Source of the DNA: Polynucleobacter sp. 80A-SIGWE
Lineage (GTDB): Bacteria; Pseudomonadota; Gammaproteobacteria; Burkholderiales; Burkholderiaceae
Reading direction: 5' to 3'
Assembly: GCF_018882295.1 (NCBI RefSeq)
Contig: NZ_JACVOR010000001.1
Span: forward strand, 923,130-987,129
DNA: 64,000 nucleotides
The position numbers and the translations under genes were made by a program. Shown piece by piece: positions 1-15,000 of the stretch. The notes beneath the pieces were generated by a model. That model was not told the origin of the DNA. It searched no databases and saw only the letters and a list, made by a program, of their open reading frames with translations. The first letter of the stretch is position 1. Every line of letters starts with the position of its first letter.

Positions 1-1
1 T

Positions 2-3000
2 GTTGCTGGATCTACGGCTTTAACTATTAATGGCGCAAGTCAGACAGGTACCGTTGCTTTGGCGGGTGCCAATACTTACAGTGGCGCCACCACAATTACT
101 GGTGGAACTCTTGCTATTACTGGCTCAGGCAGGTTAACGAGCAGTACTACTGCCGGAACTTATGCCAGCAATATTATTAACGCAGGAACATTCCAGTATT
201 CCTCTAGTGCCGCCCAAATCCTGTCTGGAATTATTAGTGGTGTAGGTAGCTTAATTAAAGATACCAGTAGTAGCTCTCTCACATTATCTAATGCAAATAC
301 TTATGGCGGAGGTACAAGCGTTCAGTATGGAACTGTAAAAGCTGGAGATGCTGCTTCCTTTGGCACTGGCACGATTACTGTGGGTGCCAATGCCAATTCA
401 CTCGGCACTATCGATCTGAACGGTAAGGCTATTAGTAACGATCTTGTGTTAAATGGTGGAAGTATCGCTGGTGCAGTTACCAACTCTAGCGCAACTGCTG
501 CAACCGCATCGGGTGCGGTAACTATTGGATCGGCAACATCGATTGATGGCGCTAATGCTTTAAGCTTTACCGGAATTGTTAGTGCAGGTAGTAATGGAAT
601 TGCCTTTGTGGGTGCTGGTACCTACAGCATGAATAACAGTTCCAATACATTGGCAACGATTGCAACTTCTTCTACTCCAGTTGCTGGTTTAACTATTGCC
701 AATAGCAGCACTTTGACAATTGGGTCAGTTACCGTGAACGGCACAATATACAGTGGGCTAGCTGTTGCTGGAAATCTAACAATCAATGCGCCATTAAATA
801 TCAATGGCAACATTACAACTGGTGGCACACAAACCTATAACGGCGTTGTCAACATCACCGGGACATCAGTATTAGCAACTTATACCGGTGGAACCGGAAC
901 AACCCAGGCCAATAAGGCTGTTTCTTTTGCTTCTACGGTGAACGGCGCGGGTGCGCTGACCATTACAAACGGTAGTGCAACAACAACTTTTGGCGGCGAG
1001 GTGGGTGGCACAACTGCGCTTGCTTCACTTAATATTACTGGCACTGGCACCACCTCATTGGCCGGCAGCGTAACTACTACTGGTGTTCAAAGTTATGGCG
1101 GGAATGTTGTATTGCGTGCAGATAATGTTCAACTCAATACTACCAATAGCGCGGTCACTATCACCGGCATCGTCAGTGCTACCTCTATTGCTGGCGAGAC
1201 GGTTTATCAAAATTATCTGCAACTCTTCGCAGATGGAACCTATTCATATAGCGGGTCAACTCCGACGGCTGCATCTACGAACAGCGCTAGTCCGACGTCA
1301 ACTGCAGTAGGTAGCTTATATGCAACTAGCTCTCTTGCAGGTAGTGCAGCCTGCGGTGGCGCCGGAAGTCCAGCATGCTTCACATTTACGTGGACCCCTA
1401 ATGCTTCAACCACCAACTCTGGCTACTTTATCGCTGGTGGCGGCGGAGCTGGTGGCTTTGATACTGGCGGTGGCGGCGGTGGCGGTGGTGTATTAACGGG
1501 GTCACAGGACTTTTCTTCTGGAGTCAGCTATTCAATTTTGGTTGGTCGTGGAGGTGCCGGTGGTACCGGGATCATTAGTGGCTCGGGCGGATCCAGCGTT
1601 GGCATGAATGGTGGTACTGGTGGAAGAACTTCTTTGGCAGGAACTGGTTTAACTACCATCATCGCCTTAGGTGGCGGCGGTGGTGGTGGTCGTATTGCTG
1701 CAGGATCGAATGGTGCTTCTGGTGGCGGAGCTAGTGGGAGTGCGGCCGCTGGTACTGGGGCAGTAGGGCAAGGAAACAATGGCGGATTGTCAGGAACAAC
1801 AGGCGCATATGCTGCTGATATAGGTGGCGGCGGTGGTGGTGCAGGTGCTGCAGCATCATCACAAAATGGTGGGGCTGGTATTGCAAGCTCGATTAATGGC
1901 TCATTGGTTTGGTATGGTGCAGGCGCTGGCGGCGGAAGTTTTAGTGGTGCTGGTGGCTTAGGTGGCTCAGTGAGTGCAGGCAACGGCGGCTCAAATACAG
2001 CACTTCCAGGTGCGGGTACGGCTGCAACTGGAAGCGGTGGCGGTGGCGGCGGTTTAGCAAACGGATATTCAACAGGCGGAGCAGGTGGTTCTGGAACGGC
2101 TATCTTCGGATATGGCGCCAGTCTTACGCCTTCGGCCGGAAATTCTCTAACCATTAATTCTGGCTCTGCAGCCGCAACTATTTCTGGCGGTGCCAGCAAT
2201 CTAGTTAACTTAACTATTAACTCTAGTAGCGCCTCAAGCGTTATTACAGGTGCCGTTACAGGCCCAACTAATTTAGTAAAGACTTGTACCGGCACTTGTT
2301 CTGCTGCCACAGTTACAAGTTCAAATCGCAATACTGTTAATGGCACGCTAACTTTGGTTGCCAACAATACTTACACCGGTACCACCACAATTACTAGCGG
2401 CACTATTCAGGTTGGTAATAACAGTACAACAGGATCACTAGGTACTGGCGCCTTAACCAATAACGGTAATTTAGCTTTTTATAAGAGTTCAGCAGTAAGG
2501 TACTCCACTACGCTAACAGGAACAGGCTCTGTTTCACAAAACGGATCTGGTGTGCTTACTTTATCCGGAAATAATGACTACCAAGGCGGTACTTTCATTG
2601 CGGATAGCAGAAAAGTTATTGTTACTAGTGCCAATGCATTAGGCGGTGCTAACAGTGGCTTGGTAACTATCGGCGCCTCTGGAATTTTAGATCTTCAATT
2701 TGCTGGAACTGTTTCAATCGGTTCTTTGTATATGAATACCGGTAGCACCATCATTAACTCCGCAAACACAAGCAATCTTGTGGTGTCTGGTGTTAGCACC
2801 TTGCTAGGCTCGGTTACCACGGTTGGTACGCAAACATACACAGGCGCTGCAACAATTAATGGCGCAACAACACTGAGCACCTCAAATGCGGCCGTTAATT
2901 TTGGCAGCACAATATCTTCTGGCGTAACTATAGCCAGAGCATTGCAGCTGCTTGGTGGCGGTTCATACCAATATGGTGTGGGAAGTGTTGCAACAGTTGG

Positions 3001-6000
3001 TGCAAGTGCTGTTACCTTGACTGATGGCGCTACATTGTCATATGCAGGTGGCGTTTATAGTTGGACACCGTCGGCCAATACTACTGCAGACTATTTGGTT
3101 GTTGCAGGCGGGGGTGGTGGAAGTCGCGGTGTAAATGCTGTGAACTGGGGTCCTGGTGCTGGTGGTGGTCAAGTTGTTACAGGTAGCAATGTCTGGGTGG
3201 CCGGAACTACTTATGCAATTACTGTTGGTGCTGGTGGCGCAACGCCAGCAACAGCAGGTGGTTCTGCAAATACTACTGCAGCTAGAGCAAATACAAACTA
3301 TGACGGAGGTGCTGGCGGCTCCTCTGCCATCTCAGGCTCAGGCCTGACGACCATTACTGCTTTAGGTGGGGCGGGTAGCAATCATAATTCTGCAATTGGT
3401 GCCACCAGTGGATCGGGTCAATTGGGGGCAAATGGCACCACATCTATTGGCGGTGTCGCTGCTGGTGCCGGTGGTGGTTCCGGAGGACCCGGTGTTGGCC
3501 TAACGGCTGGTCCGGGTGTTGTCTCTGCAATTACTGGCACTTCTACTGAATACGGTATTGGCGGCTGCGGTATGAACGGCACTGCCTGTGCAAATGGTAC
3601 CCCGGCGGCTAACACAGGTAGGGGCGCAAGTGATATCAGCGGTGGAGTGGCGCCAGCAGGTGGTTCAGGTGTTGTAGCAATTTCTATTGCTCGTGACTTT
3701 GTTCCTCAATCATTAACGATTAATTCAGGTACAGCAGCCGTAACTCTTACTAACAATGTTGCTGATGTTTCTTTAGCAATCAATAGCACCAGCGCCTCTA
3801 GTGCTATCAGTGGAGTGGTATCAGGTGCTGTTTCAATTACCTATAACTCTGCTGCTACATATAACGCTAGCTCGTCAGGCGTTCTCACCATTTCCAATGC
3901 AAATACTTATAGCGGTGGCACTAATGTTGCCTCCAGTAGGGTGGTGCTTGGCAATAATGCTGCGCTAGGTACTGGCCTAGTCACAGTTGGATCGGCAGCA
4001 ACCTCATTAGCAACGGTAGATACCAAAGGCTATAGCGTTAGTAATAACTTTAAGATTTATGGCGGTGCAGCTGTTGGCGCAATTATTAATTCCAGTACAA
4101 CATCTGCATCTACTGTCTCCGGTACGGTAACTCTCGATACTTCTGCAGCTTCATTAGGTGGCGCTGGCACATTAATTTTGAGTGGAGTCGTTAACGATAA
4201 TGCAAAGGGTATCGCTTTTGTTGGTAGCGGTAATTTCACCCTGAGTAATACTGCAAATAGTATTGCAACGATTGCGACGATTGGTAGCGCTAGTTCAATC
4301 GGCTCATTAACTGTTGTTGATAACACTAATTTGACGATTGGTTCAGTAACAGTCAATTCTGTTGCATATACCGGTATCAAGAGTAGTGGGGCGGTATCGA
4401 TTACTGCAACAGCTAGCTCAACTGCATCTGCTGCAATAACTAGCACGGTTGCTACCAGTGCTACAGGCAATATCACCTTCATCGCTAATTCGACTGCAGG
4501 TAATGGTATTGATTACTCGGGAGTTAGTGGAACCATTAATGGTGCTGCAGTTGTTCTTACTGGTACCTCCACTACAGGAATTGCGGTAAAGGCAATCGGT
4601 ACTATTACAGCCAATTCTCTAACAGTTACTGGAACTGGCACTACTGCAGCTACTGTGGTGAGCTTGGGCGCCATGACTATTAATACCGGCGATCTTATTG
4701 TGACTGGTAATAATGCAGCAGCAGGAACAAATACTGGTATTACCCAAACTGGAGCTATTGCAGACAATGCCAATGGCGGCAATATTTCATTTATTTCCAA
4801 TAATGATATTACGCAATCTGGCACGATTACATTAGCCGCTAATACCAGTGGAAATGCTTCAACCATTCTGTATGACAACCGCTATGGAGACAAGACTTCT
4901 GTATTGATGATTGGCACCCTGACTAATACGGGTAGCAGCAGTCCTGTTAATTACTCCATACTGGCTTCAGGTGGTGCAATCGATCCTGTAGTCAGCGTCT
5001 CTGGTTACATTGTTTTGGATAATACCTTCGGTTGTACTGGCTCTGGATGTACTCCGGTTAGTGGATTCATTACATTGGCTAATGCTGCAACTTACGCAAC
5101 CAGTATTGCAGGTGTAACAACCAACGGGGCATTAACGGCGGGAACTTACATTACCTTAAAGGGTATTTCTAGTGGTGGGATAGGGGTAGCTCTAGGAGGT
5201 GCTGTTAATGCCAATGGTGGTGACTTAACAATCATCGGCTCATCTACTGATGCTGGATCGCGCGCCATTGATATACCTGCAGGTTCAAGTCTTTATGCAC
5301 CCGCAGGAAATATTATCATTACAGCAACCAAGTCGACAGCTACTACGGTATCTGTGATTAATTCAACTGGAACGTCCACTGCAGCACCGAATACTATTAG
5401 CGCATCTGGATATATTCAGATTACTGGTTATGCGCCATCATCCAGCACTGCAATTGCCTATTTCTCCTACACAACGCTAGCGGCTGGTGGTGATATTACT
5501 GTTTCTGTAGCGGGTGGTGGTGGAGCTTCATATGGCGCTGTACATTTCACGAACAGTCCAATTTATGCTGGTGGTAATTTAACTATTCAGGGTGCAAGTG
5601 TTGGGGCAGACAATACCAAGACCAATACAGCAGCCTCTGGATTCTTGACCGGCGCAACAAATACAAACTTAGTCGCTAGTTCCTTGGCCGATGCAACTAT
5701 TGTTAGCGGCAACCTCACAGGGGGATCGGTTCCGGGCTCTATTGTGGCTACCCATGTGGCTCAAGTAACAGGTTCAAGTTCCCAGTGGTTATTGGGTTTC
5801 TCTGATGCAACAAACACCAAAATGGTACTGGTAACACTATCCTTGAGTGGCAATACCGTAATGGCCACTCCTACTTTAGCTGGTTATGTAACCACTACAG
5901 CTTTTAATGGATATGCTGGATCGTCAGCTCAAAAACTTAATACTGCTTGGTTAGTAAAAACTAATATGACTGTTGATGTAACCAGTGCTGGTAGTCCCGG

Positions 6001-9000
6001 CTATGGCGTCTCCAATCTCGTTTTTAACGGCTACCAATCTACAGGCAATGCAGTTGGCGTAACTGGTTCTGCAGTTACATCAAGTGGTAGTGCTGTCTAT
6101 ATTGGTAATAGCTCAGCAACAGCCATTGCCAGCGGTAAGGTGAATGCTGGTAGCTACTCTGGAACTACGGCAGCGGGAAATATTTGGATTGCAGGTAGTT
6201 CGACTGGTAGTACCCTCAATATTATTGAGAACGAATCCGTCATGACCTCAACTGGTGGAGCTATTCGCTTGATTGGCGTAGTTTCTGGTTCAGGTAGTGC
6301 TGCTGTTGCCTTGCGCGCAACATCAAAATTAATTACGCAGAACGCAAGTAACGGCAATATTGATATCTTAGCTAGTAGCACCAATGCTACTAGTGGTATT
6401 GGTATTTATATGAACGGTAACGGTACCGTCACTACACCGTCAATTATTGATGCAGCCAAGAATCTCAATATCGTGACTTATGCAGCAGGGGCGGCTAGTA
6501 CTTACGGATTACAAACAGTCTCCTACGTATTATTTAAATCGACTGGTGACATGTTGATTTCAGCAAGTACACCAACTGGTACAAATTCATACGCTATAGA
6601 TTTAACAAATTCCATACTTAAATCTGGCGGTACATTAACCATGCAGGGTGCTTCTACAGCAACCTTATCTGGTGAGAATGGTGGTCTAGTAGGTGCGACT
6701 ATTTCAGGCGTTGCTTCTACAGTAGCTGGTTCTGCAGTGAATGCCGGTCTTCAACACGGCATTCGTATCAATGGCACAACAACGCTTACATATAGTGCTA
6801 CCACCTATTCCAATGTAGTTGCTGCTGGCAATGTGTGGATCGCTGCTCAGTCGCCTAGTGCAACAGGTGGATATTACGGACTTGATATTTATTCCTCGAT
6901 TACAAGCACTTCAGGTGGAATAACTCTTATCGGAACAACATCGGGTAGTTATGGCGTGGGTGTGATGTTGCGAACCAATGCTGACCTCATAGCCCAAAAT
7001 ACTAGCAGCGGAAATATTAATATCCTTGGAACAGCAACTAATACTACTGCTAGCTATGGTGTATATATCGTTGGTGGTAGTGGTACAGCCACGCCACATA
7101 TTTTTGATGCAGGAAAAGATCTCAATATTGTGGGCTATGCCTTAGGTGCAACTGGTACTTATGGTATTTACAGCTCAACTTACGGACTATTCAAGGCGGT
7201 AGGAAATATCTTAGTTTCTGCTAGCACGCCTAATGGTGCAGATACCTATGGTATTTATCTTTTAAATACCATGCTTCAGGCCAACGGCACGATTACGATG
7301 CAGGGCGCCACAACGAGTACATTGATTAATGCAAATGGCAGCTCCAATTCCAGTGGCATAGCAAGTGTTGCCACTACAGTTCAAGGCTCTGCCGTTAATG
7401 GTGGTAAGCAATATGCTATTTACATTAATGGCACAGGAACGGTTACTTATAACAACGTTGTCTATAGCAATATTCTTGCGGGTGGGGATATTTGGATTGC
7501 CGCTGCAACCAATGGGGCAACGGGTGGCTACTATGGCCTATTTAACTATTCCTCTATTAAGTCAGTCAACGGCAATATCACTTTGATTGGCACCACAAGC
7601 GGCAACGCAGGAATGGGTGTTTCCTTACAAACTAATGCTGATGTAATTGCAGGTACAGCATCCGGTCAGCTCTACGTGGCAAATACCTCTGGTACAGCTC
7701 TGACAGCGCCAGCAATGATTTCGAATACTGGTTTTGGTACGCTCGTTGGCCAAATTAGTGGCACCACATTGCCAAGCCTCAATGCTGCAACGTTAGCGGG
7801 CTACAACATCAGCTACCAGGGTGGTGCTACTACTAGTGGAGCAAGAGCTGCTACCGATATTGTTCTGCACTCAACTTCGCCCACAAGCGCATCCTATTTA
7901 ATTGGTGTGCGTGATACGCCTACTTCAGGCACTGTTTATACCAAAATGGAAATGGTGACGCTTACACTCATTGGTAATAATGTTTACGCAAGCGTTCAAA
8001 CCGCAAAATACAACGCCACTGCTTTATCCACTGGAACATCTGCCAATATCCTTGGTGGAACAACTAATCTGGTTTCTCTTTGGAATGCTGGAACAATTGG
8101 CACTACCAGTAATGCAAAGTCTGCAACAGGTTATGGTGCAGCAAACTTAGGCTTTACTGGAGCCACTATCAGCGCTACTTCAGCAGCTACTGGCGATATT
8201 CGCATCTATGGAACAAATACTAACGCTACAGGCGGGGATGGCGTTAACTTAATCAACGGTGGTTCAGCAGCTGCTCCTCATATTATCGACGCAGCTAAAA
8301 CCCTCAGTATTGTTGGTTATGCAAACGGTATAACTGGTGCGAATGCAGTCTATATGAATAACTTCGGCATATTTAAGTCTGGTGGAGATATGCTGATTTC
8401 TGGTAGCACCCCCAATGGAACTAATAACTACGCAATTTATTTGAATGGCGTTGCTTTAAATTCGGGCGGCACCTTGACTATGCAGGGCGCAACAACATCT
8501 ACACTCAGCGCCCAGAATGGTGGCTTGGTAGGAACAACGATTGCTAGCGTTGCAACAACGGTTGCTGGTGCCGCAGTGAATGCCGGTACGCAACACGGTA
8601 TCTATATGAATGGCAATACGGCAGTTACTTATAACGCTGTAAATTACTCGGACGCCTTAGCTGCTGGCAATATTTGGATGGCTGCGAGTAGCGGCACATC
8701 GAATGCAGCCTATTATGGTATTAACAACTATTCATCACTTACATCGACCGGCGGTTCTATAACGCTTATTGGCTCGACTGGTGGTTATGGTGTTAATGGT
8801 GGCATGGGTGTTTCACTCCAAGCTACGGCCCATGTGATTGCTCAGAATGCAACCAATGGTTACATCTATATTTATGGTACTAACACCAGCACATCAGGTG
8901 GCGATGGTGTCAACGTTGTTGGCAATACTTTGGCAAGTCCACACATATTTGATGCCGCAAAAACAATCACAATCTCTGGCTATGCAAACGGTACATCCAG

Positions 9001-12000
9001 CGCCAATAGTATCTATGTAAATAACTACACTCTGTTCAAGTCTGGTGGTGATATGACTTTCTCAGGATCAACACCCAGAGGTACGAACTCATACGGCATG
9101 TATTTGAATAACGTTGTCATGAATTCGGCTGGCGCATTAACTTTGCAAGGCGCAACAACTTCATCCATTACAAACGCTAACGGTTCTAGTGGTGGCCAAA
9201 CTATTTCGAATGTAGCAACAGGAGTATTGGGGTCAGCTGTTAATGGTGGCGCTCAACATGCTATTTACTTTGGAGCGTCAACAACCTTTACCTATAACGC
9301 AACCTCTTATACTGGTGTAGTAGCAGCCGGCAATATCTGGGTGGTGGGTTCTACTGCTACGACTGCTGGCTACCATGGTGTTCAAATGCGTGGAACTCCA
9401 ATTACATCGACCGGCGGATCGATTGTCATTACCGGCGTCACTTCAGGCTACGGCGGTATTGGGGTCTATTTTTTAGGTGCAGATTCAAACGTGGTGGCGC
9501 AATCTGGCAACATCACTATTTCCGCAAGCAGTCTCAGCTCAACTAATGGCCATGGTCTATATATTGTTGGCTCAACTCAAGCATCACCACAGGCATTTAT
9601 TGCGGGCGGCACATTAACAATATCTGCTTTTTCTTCGGGTAGTAATAATGAAAACTATTACCTGATGAATATTGATACCTATACCTTGTTCAAGTCTGGC
9701 GGGGATATGGTATTTGCACTTAATTCACCATATAAAGCTTCAGTTGCCACTTGGAACGTGCGCTTTATCAATACGGTCATCAGTTCTGGCGGAAACTTAA
9801 ATTTTCAAGGGTCTGTATTAAGCGCTTTAAGCGCACAAAATGGCGGGGCTAGTGGAACAACTATTGCCAATGTGGCAACTTCAGCAGCTAATACCCGAAT
9901 TAATCATGGTGCTAACTATGGCATGCTGTTCAATAGCAATGTCTCGGTAACCTACGGTTCGCCAACCGTCACATATTCTGGCATTGTCGCGGCTGGCAAT
10001 ATTTGGATTGGCAGCTTAACCACTAGTGGTGTACAAGCCTTCTACAACAATTCCAACATCACCTCTACTGCCGGAACTATAACTATCTGGGGTACGGTAA
10101 CCGCCGCGAATGCGACTGGCATTCAACTCAACTCAGGCGTTATTAATTCTGCAGGACTCCTCACATTGACTGGAACGGCAACAGGAACCAGTGCAACCAT
10201 CGTTAATAAGGGCGTTTATATCGCCTCGACTGCTAGCTTGACATCTGCAGGTGGCATCTCAATAGTCAGCACTGGTCTTACTGGTGGGGCAAATGCTGTT
10301 GTAGACCTTAATGGTGCTATTACAAATACTGGCACCACTGGTACTGGCATATCAATCTCTAGTACCGCTGATACATCGACTGCCGCAATTACCAATTCCG
10401 GAACAAATGGTGTACGAATTACCGGTGGCTTTGGTATCGCTGCCGGCACTACAACTGGCGGTAATATCACCGGACTTGGAACGATTACCAATACTGGTGG
10501 AGTAGTGGCCTTATCTATGGCACAACCAGGCGCAACTGCTTATACGATTGAAGGCAAAGTAGGGGTGACTAGTTCCAATGCGTCAATGGCGAATATTCGC
10601 TACAGCAATGTAGGCGGTACATTCACTACTCCAAGCGCATATGTCAGTGGTAATTACATCGACTATCGCTCAGGAACTACTGCTTACACCATTTCTGTTG
10701 CATTAAGTGCTAACTATTCTCAGGCATATGGAACCGCATACAACTCTTCAACAGCGACTACTTGGTTGCAAAATAATGCTACGGTCACTTTAAGCGCCAC
10801 TCCATTTGGCGTTTCAACAGCGAGCGTAAAAGCAGGGCTGACTTTTAACAGCACTATAGGTAATCCAGCAGTAAATGCCAATATTGTCCAGACAGGAACT
10901 GTCATCAAAACTGGCAGTATCCTATCTGCTGATGGTGTGACAGTAACGGTTTCAGGGGCTCCAACCTATACGATCACGAAGGCAGCACTCACAATTGCTA
11001 ATAATGCTAGTACCACCACCTATAACGCTACGAGTACATATACTGGGCTTGTAAATACTGCCGGATATACCGTAACCGGCCTTGTAACATCGATTGGTGG
11101 CATCAATACGGGAGATGCAATTACATCTGTTACCCAAGCCATTAAAGCTGGATCCACTGTGGGTTCAGGCTCCGCCATCACCGGAACAACTATTGCGCAA
11201 AATGGTTCATTCAATACCACGCCAAGCCTAGCGGTAGGTAGCGGATTATCTAACTACAACATTACCTATACCGGTGTTGCTTCAACAGTAAGCAAAGCGC
11301 TATTAACAATCACTGCTGCTACTGATAGCAAGTCATATGGCGCAACCACTACTAATGCTGGCCTTGTCTACACAACCGCAAGCGCCACGGCAACTTCCCC
11401 AGCAACCAACGGAACGGGGTACTCAATTACTTCGGGTAGTTTACTTGGTAGCGATACTTTAACTGGTTTAACCCTAACCAGTACAGGTGGGGTAGCAACA
11501 GCAGCCGTGATGTCAGGTGCATCTGCGGCAAGCTACTCTATTGTGCCAAGTGCGGCTAGTGGCACAGGGCTTTCAAATTACACCATCACCTATGCAAATG
11601 GCGCCATGTCGGTTTCTGCGCGTGCATTAACGGTCACTGCTGATAATCAAACAGCTACCTATGGCACTGCATTCAATGTGGGCAGTGGCAAAACCGCCTT
11701 TACTTCAAGTGGTTTACAAAACGGTGAAACGATTGGCAGCATTACAACTGCAAGTACAGGTTCATCAACTACTGCCGTAGTTGGCAGCTATGCATTGGTA
11801 CCAAGTCTGGCGACTGGTGGAACCTTTACATCTAGTAATTATGCGATTACCTACGCTAATGGCACTTTGACAGTTGGTGGTAAAGGGCTCACGATTACTG
11901 CCACGCAGCAATCAGGTACTTATGGCACGGCATTTAATTTAGGCGCGAGTGCATATTCATCAAGCGGTCTAATGCCGGGGGATAGTATTTCTGGGGTGAC

Positions 12001-15000
12001 ATTGCTGTATAGCAATGGCGCTACGGTATCTCCAACGGTCAACGCTGGAACCTATACCGGCGCTATTGTGCCAAGCTCGGCAACTGGCACTGGTCTTTCC
12101 AACTACACCATCACATACACAAATGGCAATTTAGTGATGGGCAAGGCTACATTGACAGTGACGCCAAATACTCAATCCACCACCTATGACGGTACCACTC
12201 TAAATAATGCAACGTATTCACAAGCAATTGGAAATTACACCGTAAGTGGTTACAAAAATTCCGATAACGCAACCAGCGCACCAGTGACGCTGGCTGGAAT
12301 CATGGGCTTCAATGGCAGCACGACTACAGTGGTGCAAAACGCAGGATCATATGCTCTAACTGCCGGAACACTTGCCGGAACTAGTACAAATAATAACTAC
12401 CTAGTAAGCTTCGCTAATTCAAACAGCAATGCCTATGTCATTGATAAAGCTACTGTTACGTTAACCGCTAGCAAAACTTATGATGGAGCGGTTACATTTG
12501 CAACAGGTACATTGGGTACAACATTATCTGTAGCAACCGGAATTTCAGGTCAAACATTAACTCTCACTGGTTCAGCAGACGCTAATAGCGCCAACGTAAC
12601 CGGAGTTACTACCTTGCCAACCGCAGGTTTAGCTTTAGGTAATTGCACTGGCGTCGGCTGCGTAGGTTCCGCAAACAACTACCAATTGCCAGTTGCCACA
12701 TCTAGTGTCTCAATTTCACCCAAAGCGATTACTGTAAGCCTCTTATCCCAATCTAAAACATATGATGGTAGTACCAGCGCTACTTTAATTGCCGGTAGCA
12801 GTGTAAGTGCTGGTGATTATGTATTGGGTGGATTTGTTAATAGCGAGGGCGCCTATGTAACGAAGGCAACTGCTACTTATAATTCTGCTAACGCGAGCTT
12901 AAGCGGCTTATCATCTGTGGCTGGTACCGTATCAACCGCTTTAGTTGCAAGTGATTACACGGCCAAAGCGGGTACCTTACTCAGCAATTACACCTTGCCA
13001 AGCACTGCAAGTGGAGTCGCCTCAATTGCGAAGGCAGTATTGGTATTGACGGCAAACGATGCAGCTAAATTTGTTGGGCAAATTGATCCCCCATCATTTA
13101 ACTCTTCTGTAAGTGGTTTAGTAGGGGGTGATACCACTGCTGTATTAAATAATTTATCTGTCACTAGATCTAATCCAGGCACCAATAGCGCTGGTTATGT
13201 TGATTCATTGGTGCCAAGCGCTACTGCAGCCAACTACACAATTAATCCTGTTAATGGCGTATTCACAGTAGTTGCCCAGGGTCAGTTACTGATTAGGGTA
13301 GGTAATAGCACCTCCATCTATGGTACTTTGAGCGGCACAGCAAACCTATCTACTGTTGCGAATGTAACGGCTTCATATTGCAATATCGGCTCTAGTTGTG
13401 GTGTTGGCGATATTGTTAATCTCAACATGACTGCCCCAACTGGTACTAGTGTTACATGGACTGCTATGGATACGCAGTCCCCACAGGGTAAGTACACATT
13501 TGATGTTGATGCAACAGTACCGGCAAATTCAAGCAGTGGAGCAGGGTATTTAAAAGTTGGCTCTTATGCGGTCACGCCATCCAATTCCGTGACAACGGTC
13601 AACGGCTTTAATACCAACTATTCAATCGCATATCCAGTGCTTGTCACTGCTGGCACGGTTACGGTTACGCCGTTGACGCTTACCATTTCCCCTTCTGGCG
13701 GAGTTGCCCCAACCAAGCAATATGACACCACCGCAACATTGTCTGGCGCAGCATTAACGCCAACCAATAAGATTGGTATTGATGCAATTAACATTGTTGG
13801 TTATGGATCCTATGGCAGTGCTAATGCCGGAGCTACAACATACAACATTAACAATATCGTGTTGAGCGGTGCTGATGCCGCTAACTATTCTGTAGCGGGA
13901 GTAACAACCTCAGGTTCCACAACGATTAGCCAGGCTCCAGTGACGGTAAGTGGTTTATCTGCCGCCAATAAAGTGTATGACGCTAATACCACCGCAGTAT
14001 TAAGTGGGGCAGGCGCAACAGTGATTGGATTATTAGGTGGTGATACTGCTGCCGTTAGCGGAACGGTGGCCGGCACCTTCAGTCAAGCGGATGTCGGAAC
14101 TGGATTAACAGTAACTCCGGTATTGGGTGTTCAAGGTTTAGCGCTGGACAACTCGAATTACTATATTTCAGGTGTAACTAGCTCGCTTACAGCAAACATT
14201 ACGGCTGCTCCAGTTACTGTGACTGCTGCGAAGATTTATGACGGCAGTAATTTGGTTGCCAATGCTGGTTTAACTGTTACAGGTATTAGTGGTCAAACTT
14301 TGGTCTTAAGTTCTGGTACTGGAACTTTGAGCAATCCTAATGTGGGTTCCGCAACTTTAGTAGCGCTGAATAATGCTGCTCTCGGTAATGGCACAGGTAC
14401 AGCATCTAACTACACACTCATTAATCCTAGCTTCAGTACTGTTACCATCACTCCAGCAGTCATCACTGTAGCGCCTACTGCTGCTATTAAGGTGTATGAC
14501 ACCAATACAAGTGTTAGTGGAGCAACTACTGCACCAGGTCTCACATTAGTAAGTGGTACTTTATATTACAACGCCGCCAATTCTGCGAATGCATCTACTA
14601 ATGTCGTGCTAGATTCTTTAAGTGGCGGCATATTTACCTATGACAATGCCAATGCTGGATCTAATAAAACTCTCAGCGTGAATAACATTGGCGTCTTGAG
14701 TGGCTCATCCAGTGTTACCGGTAATTACACTGTCACTTACAACACTAGCTCAACAAGCACAATTACAAAGGCTCCATTGACGATTAGCGGCTTAACTGCT
14801 GCCAATAGACTATACGACGCAAGTAGGGTAGCTACGATTACCGGTAGTCCAGTAGCGGTTGGGGTTTTAACCAATACTTCTAATATTCAAGATGTTATTA
14901 CTGCATCAATTGCATCTACAGGTCCTACTGGCACCTTTAGTCAAGCAGATGTAGGTGCTTCTTTAGTGGTGACGCCAGGTACCACTACTTCTGGTGGTTA

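Noticed and set aside
1528..2367. Long Pro/Ala-rich minus-strand ORF
   Set aside because: It is the mirror of the glycine-rich coding segment (GGC/GGT read backwards as GCC/ACC) with no ribosome site; the plus-strand adhesin explains it.
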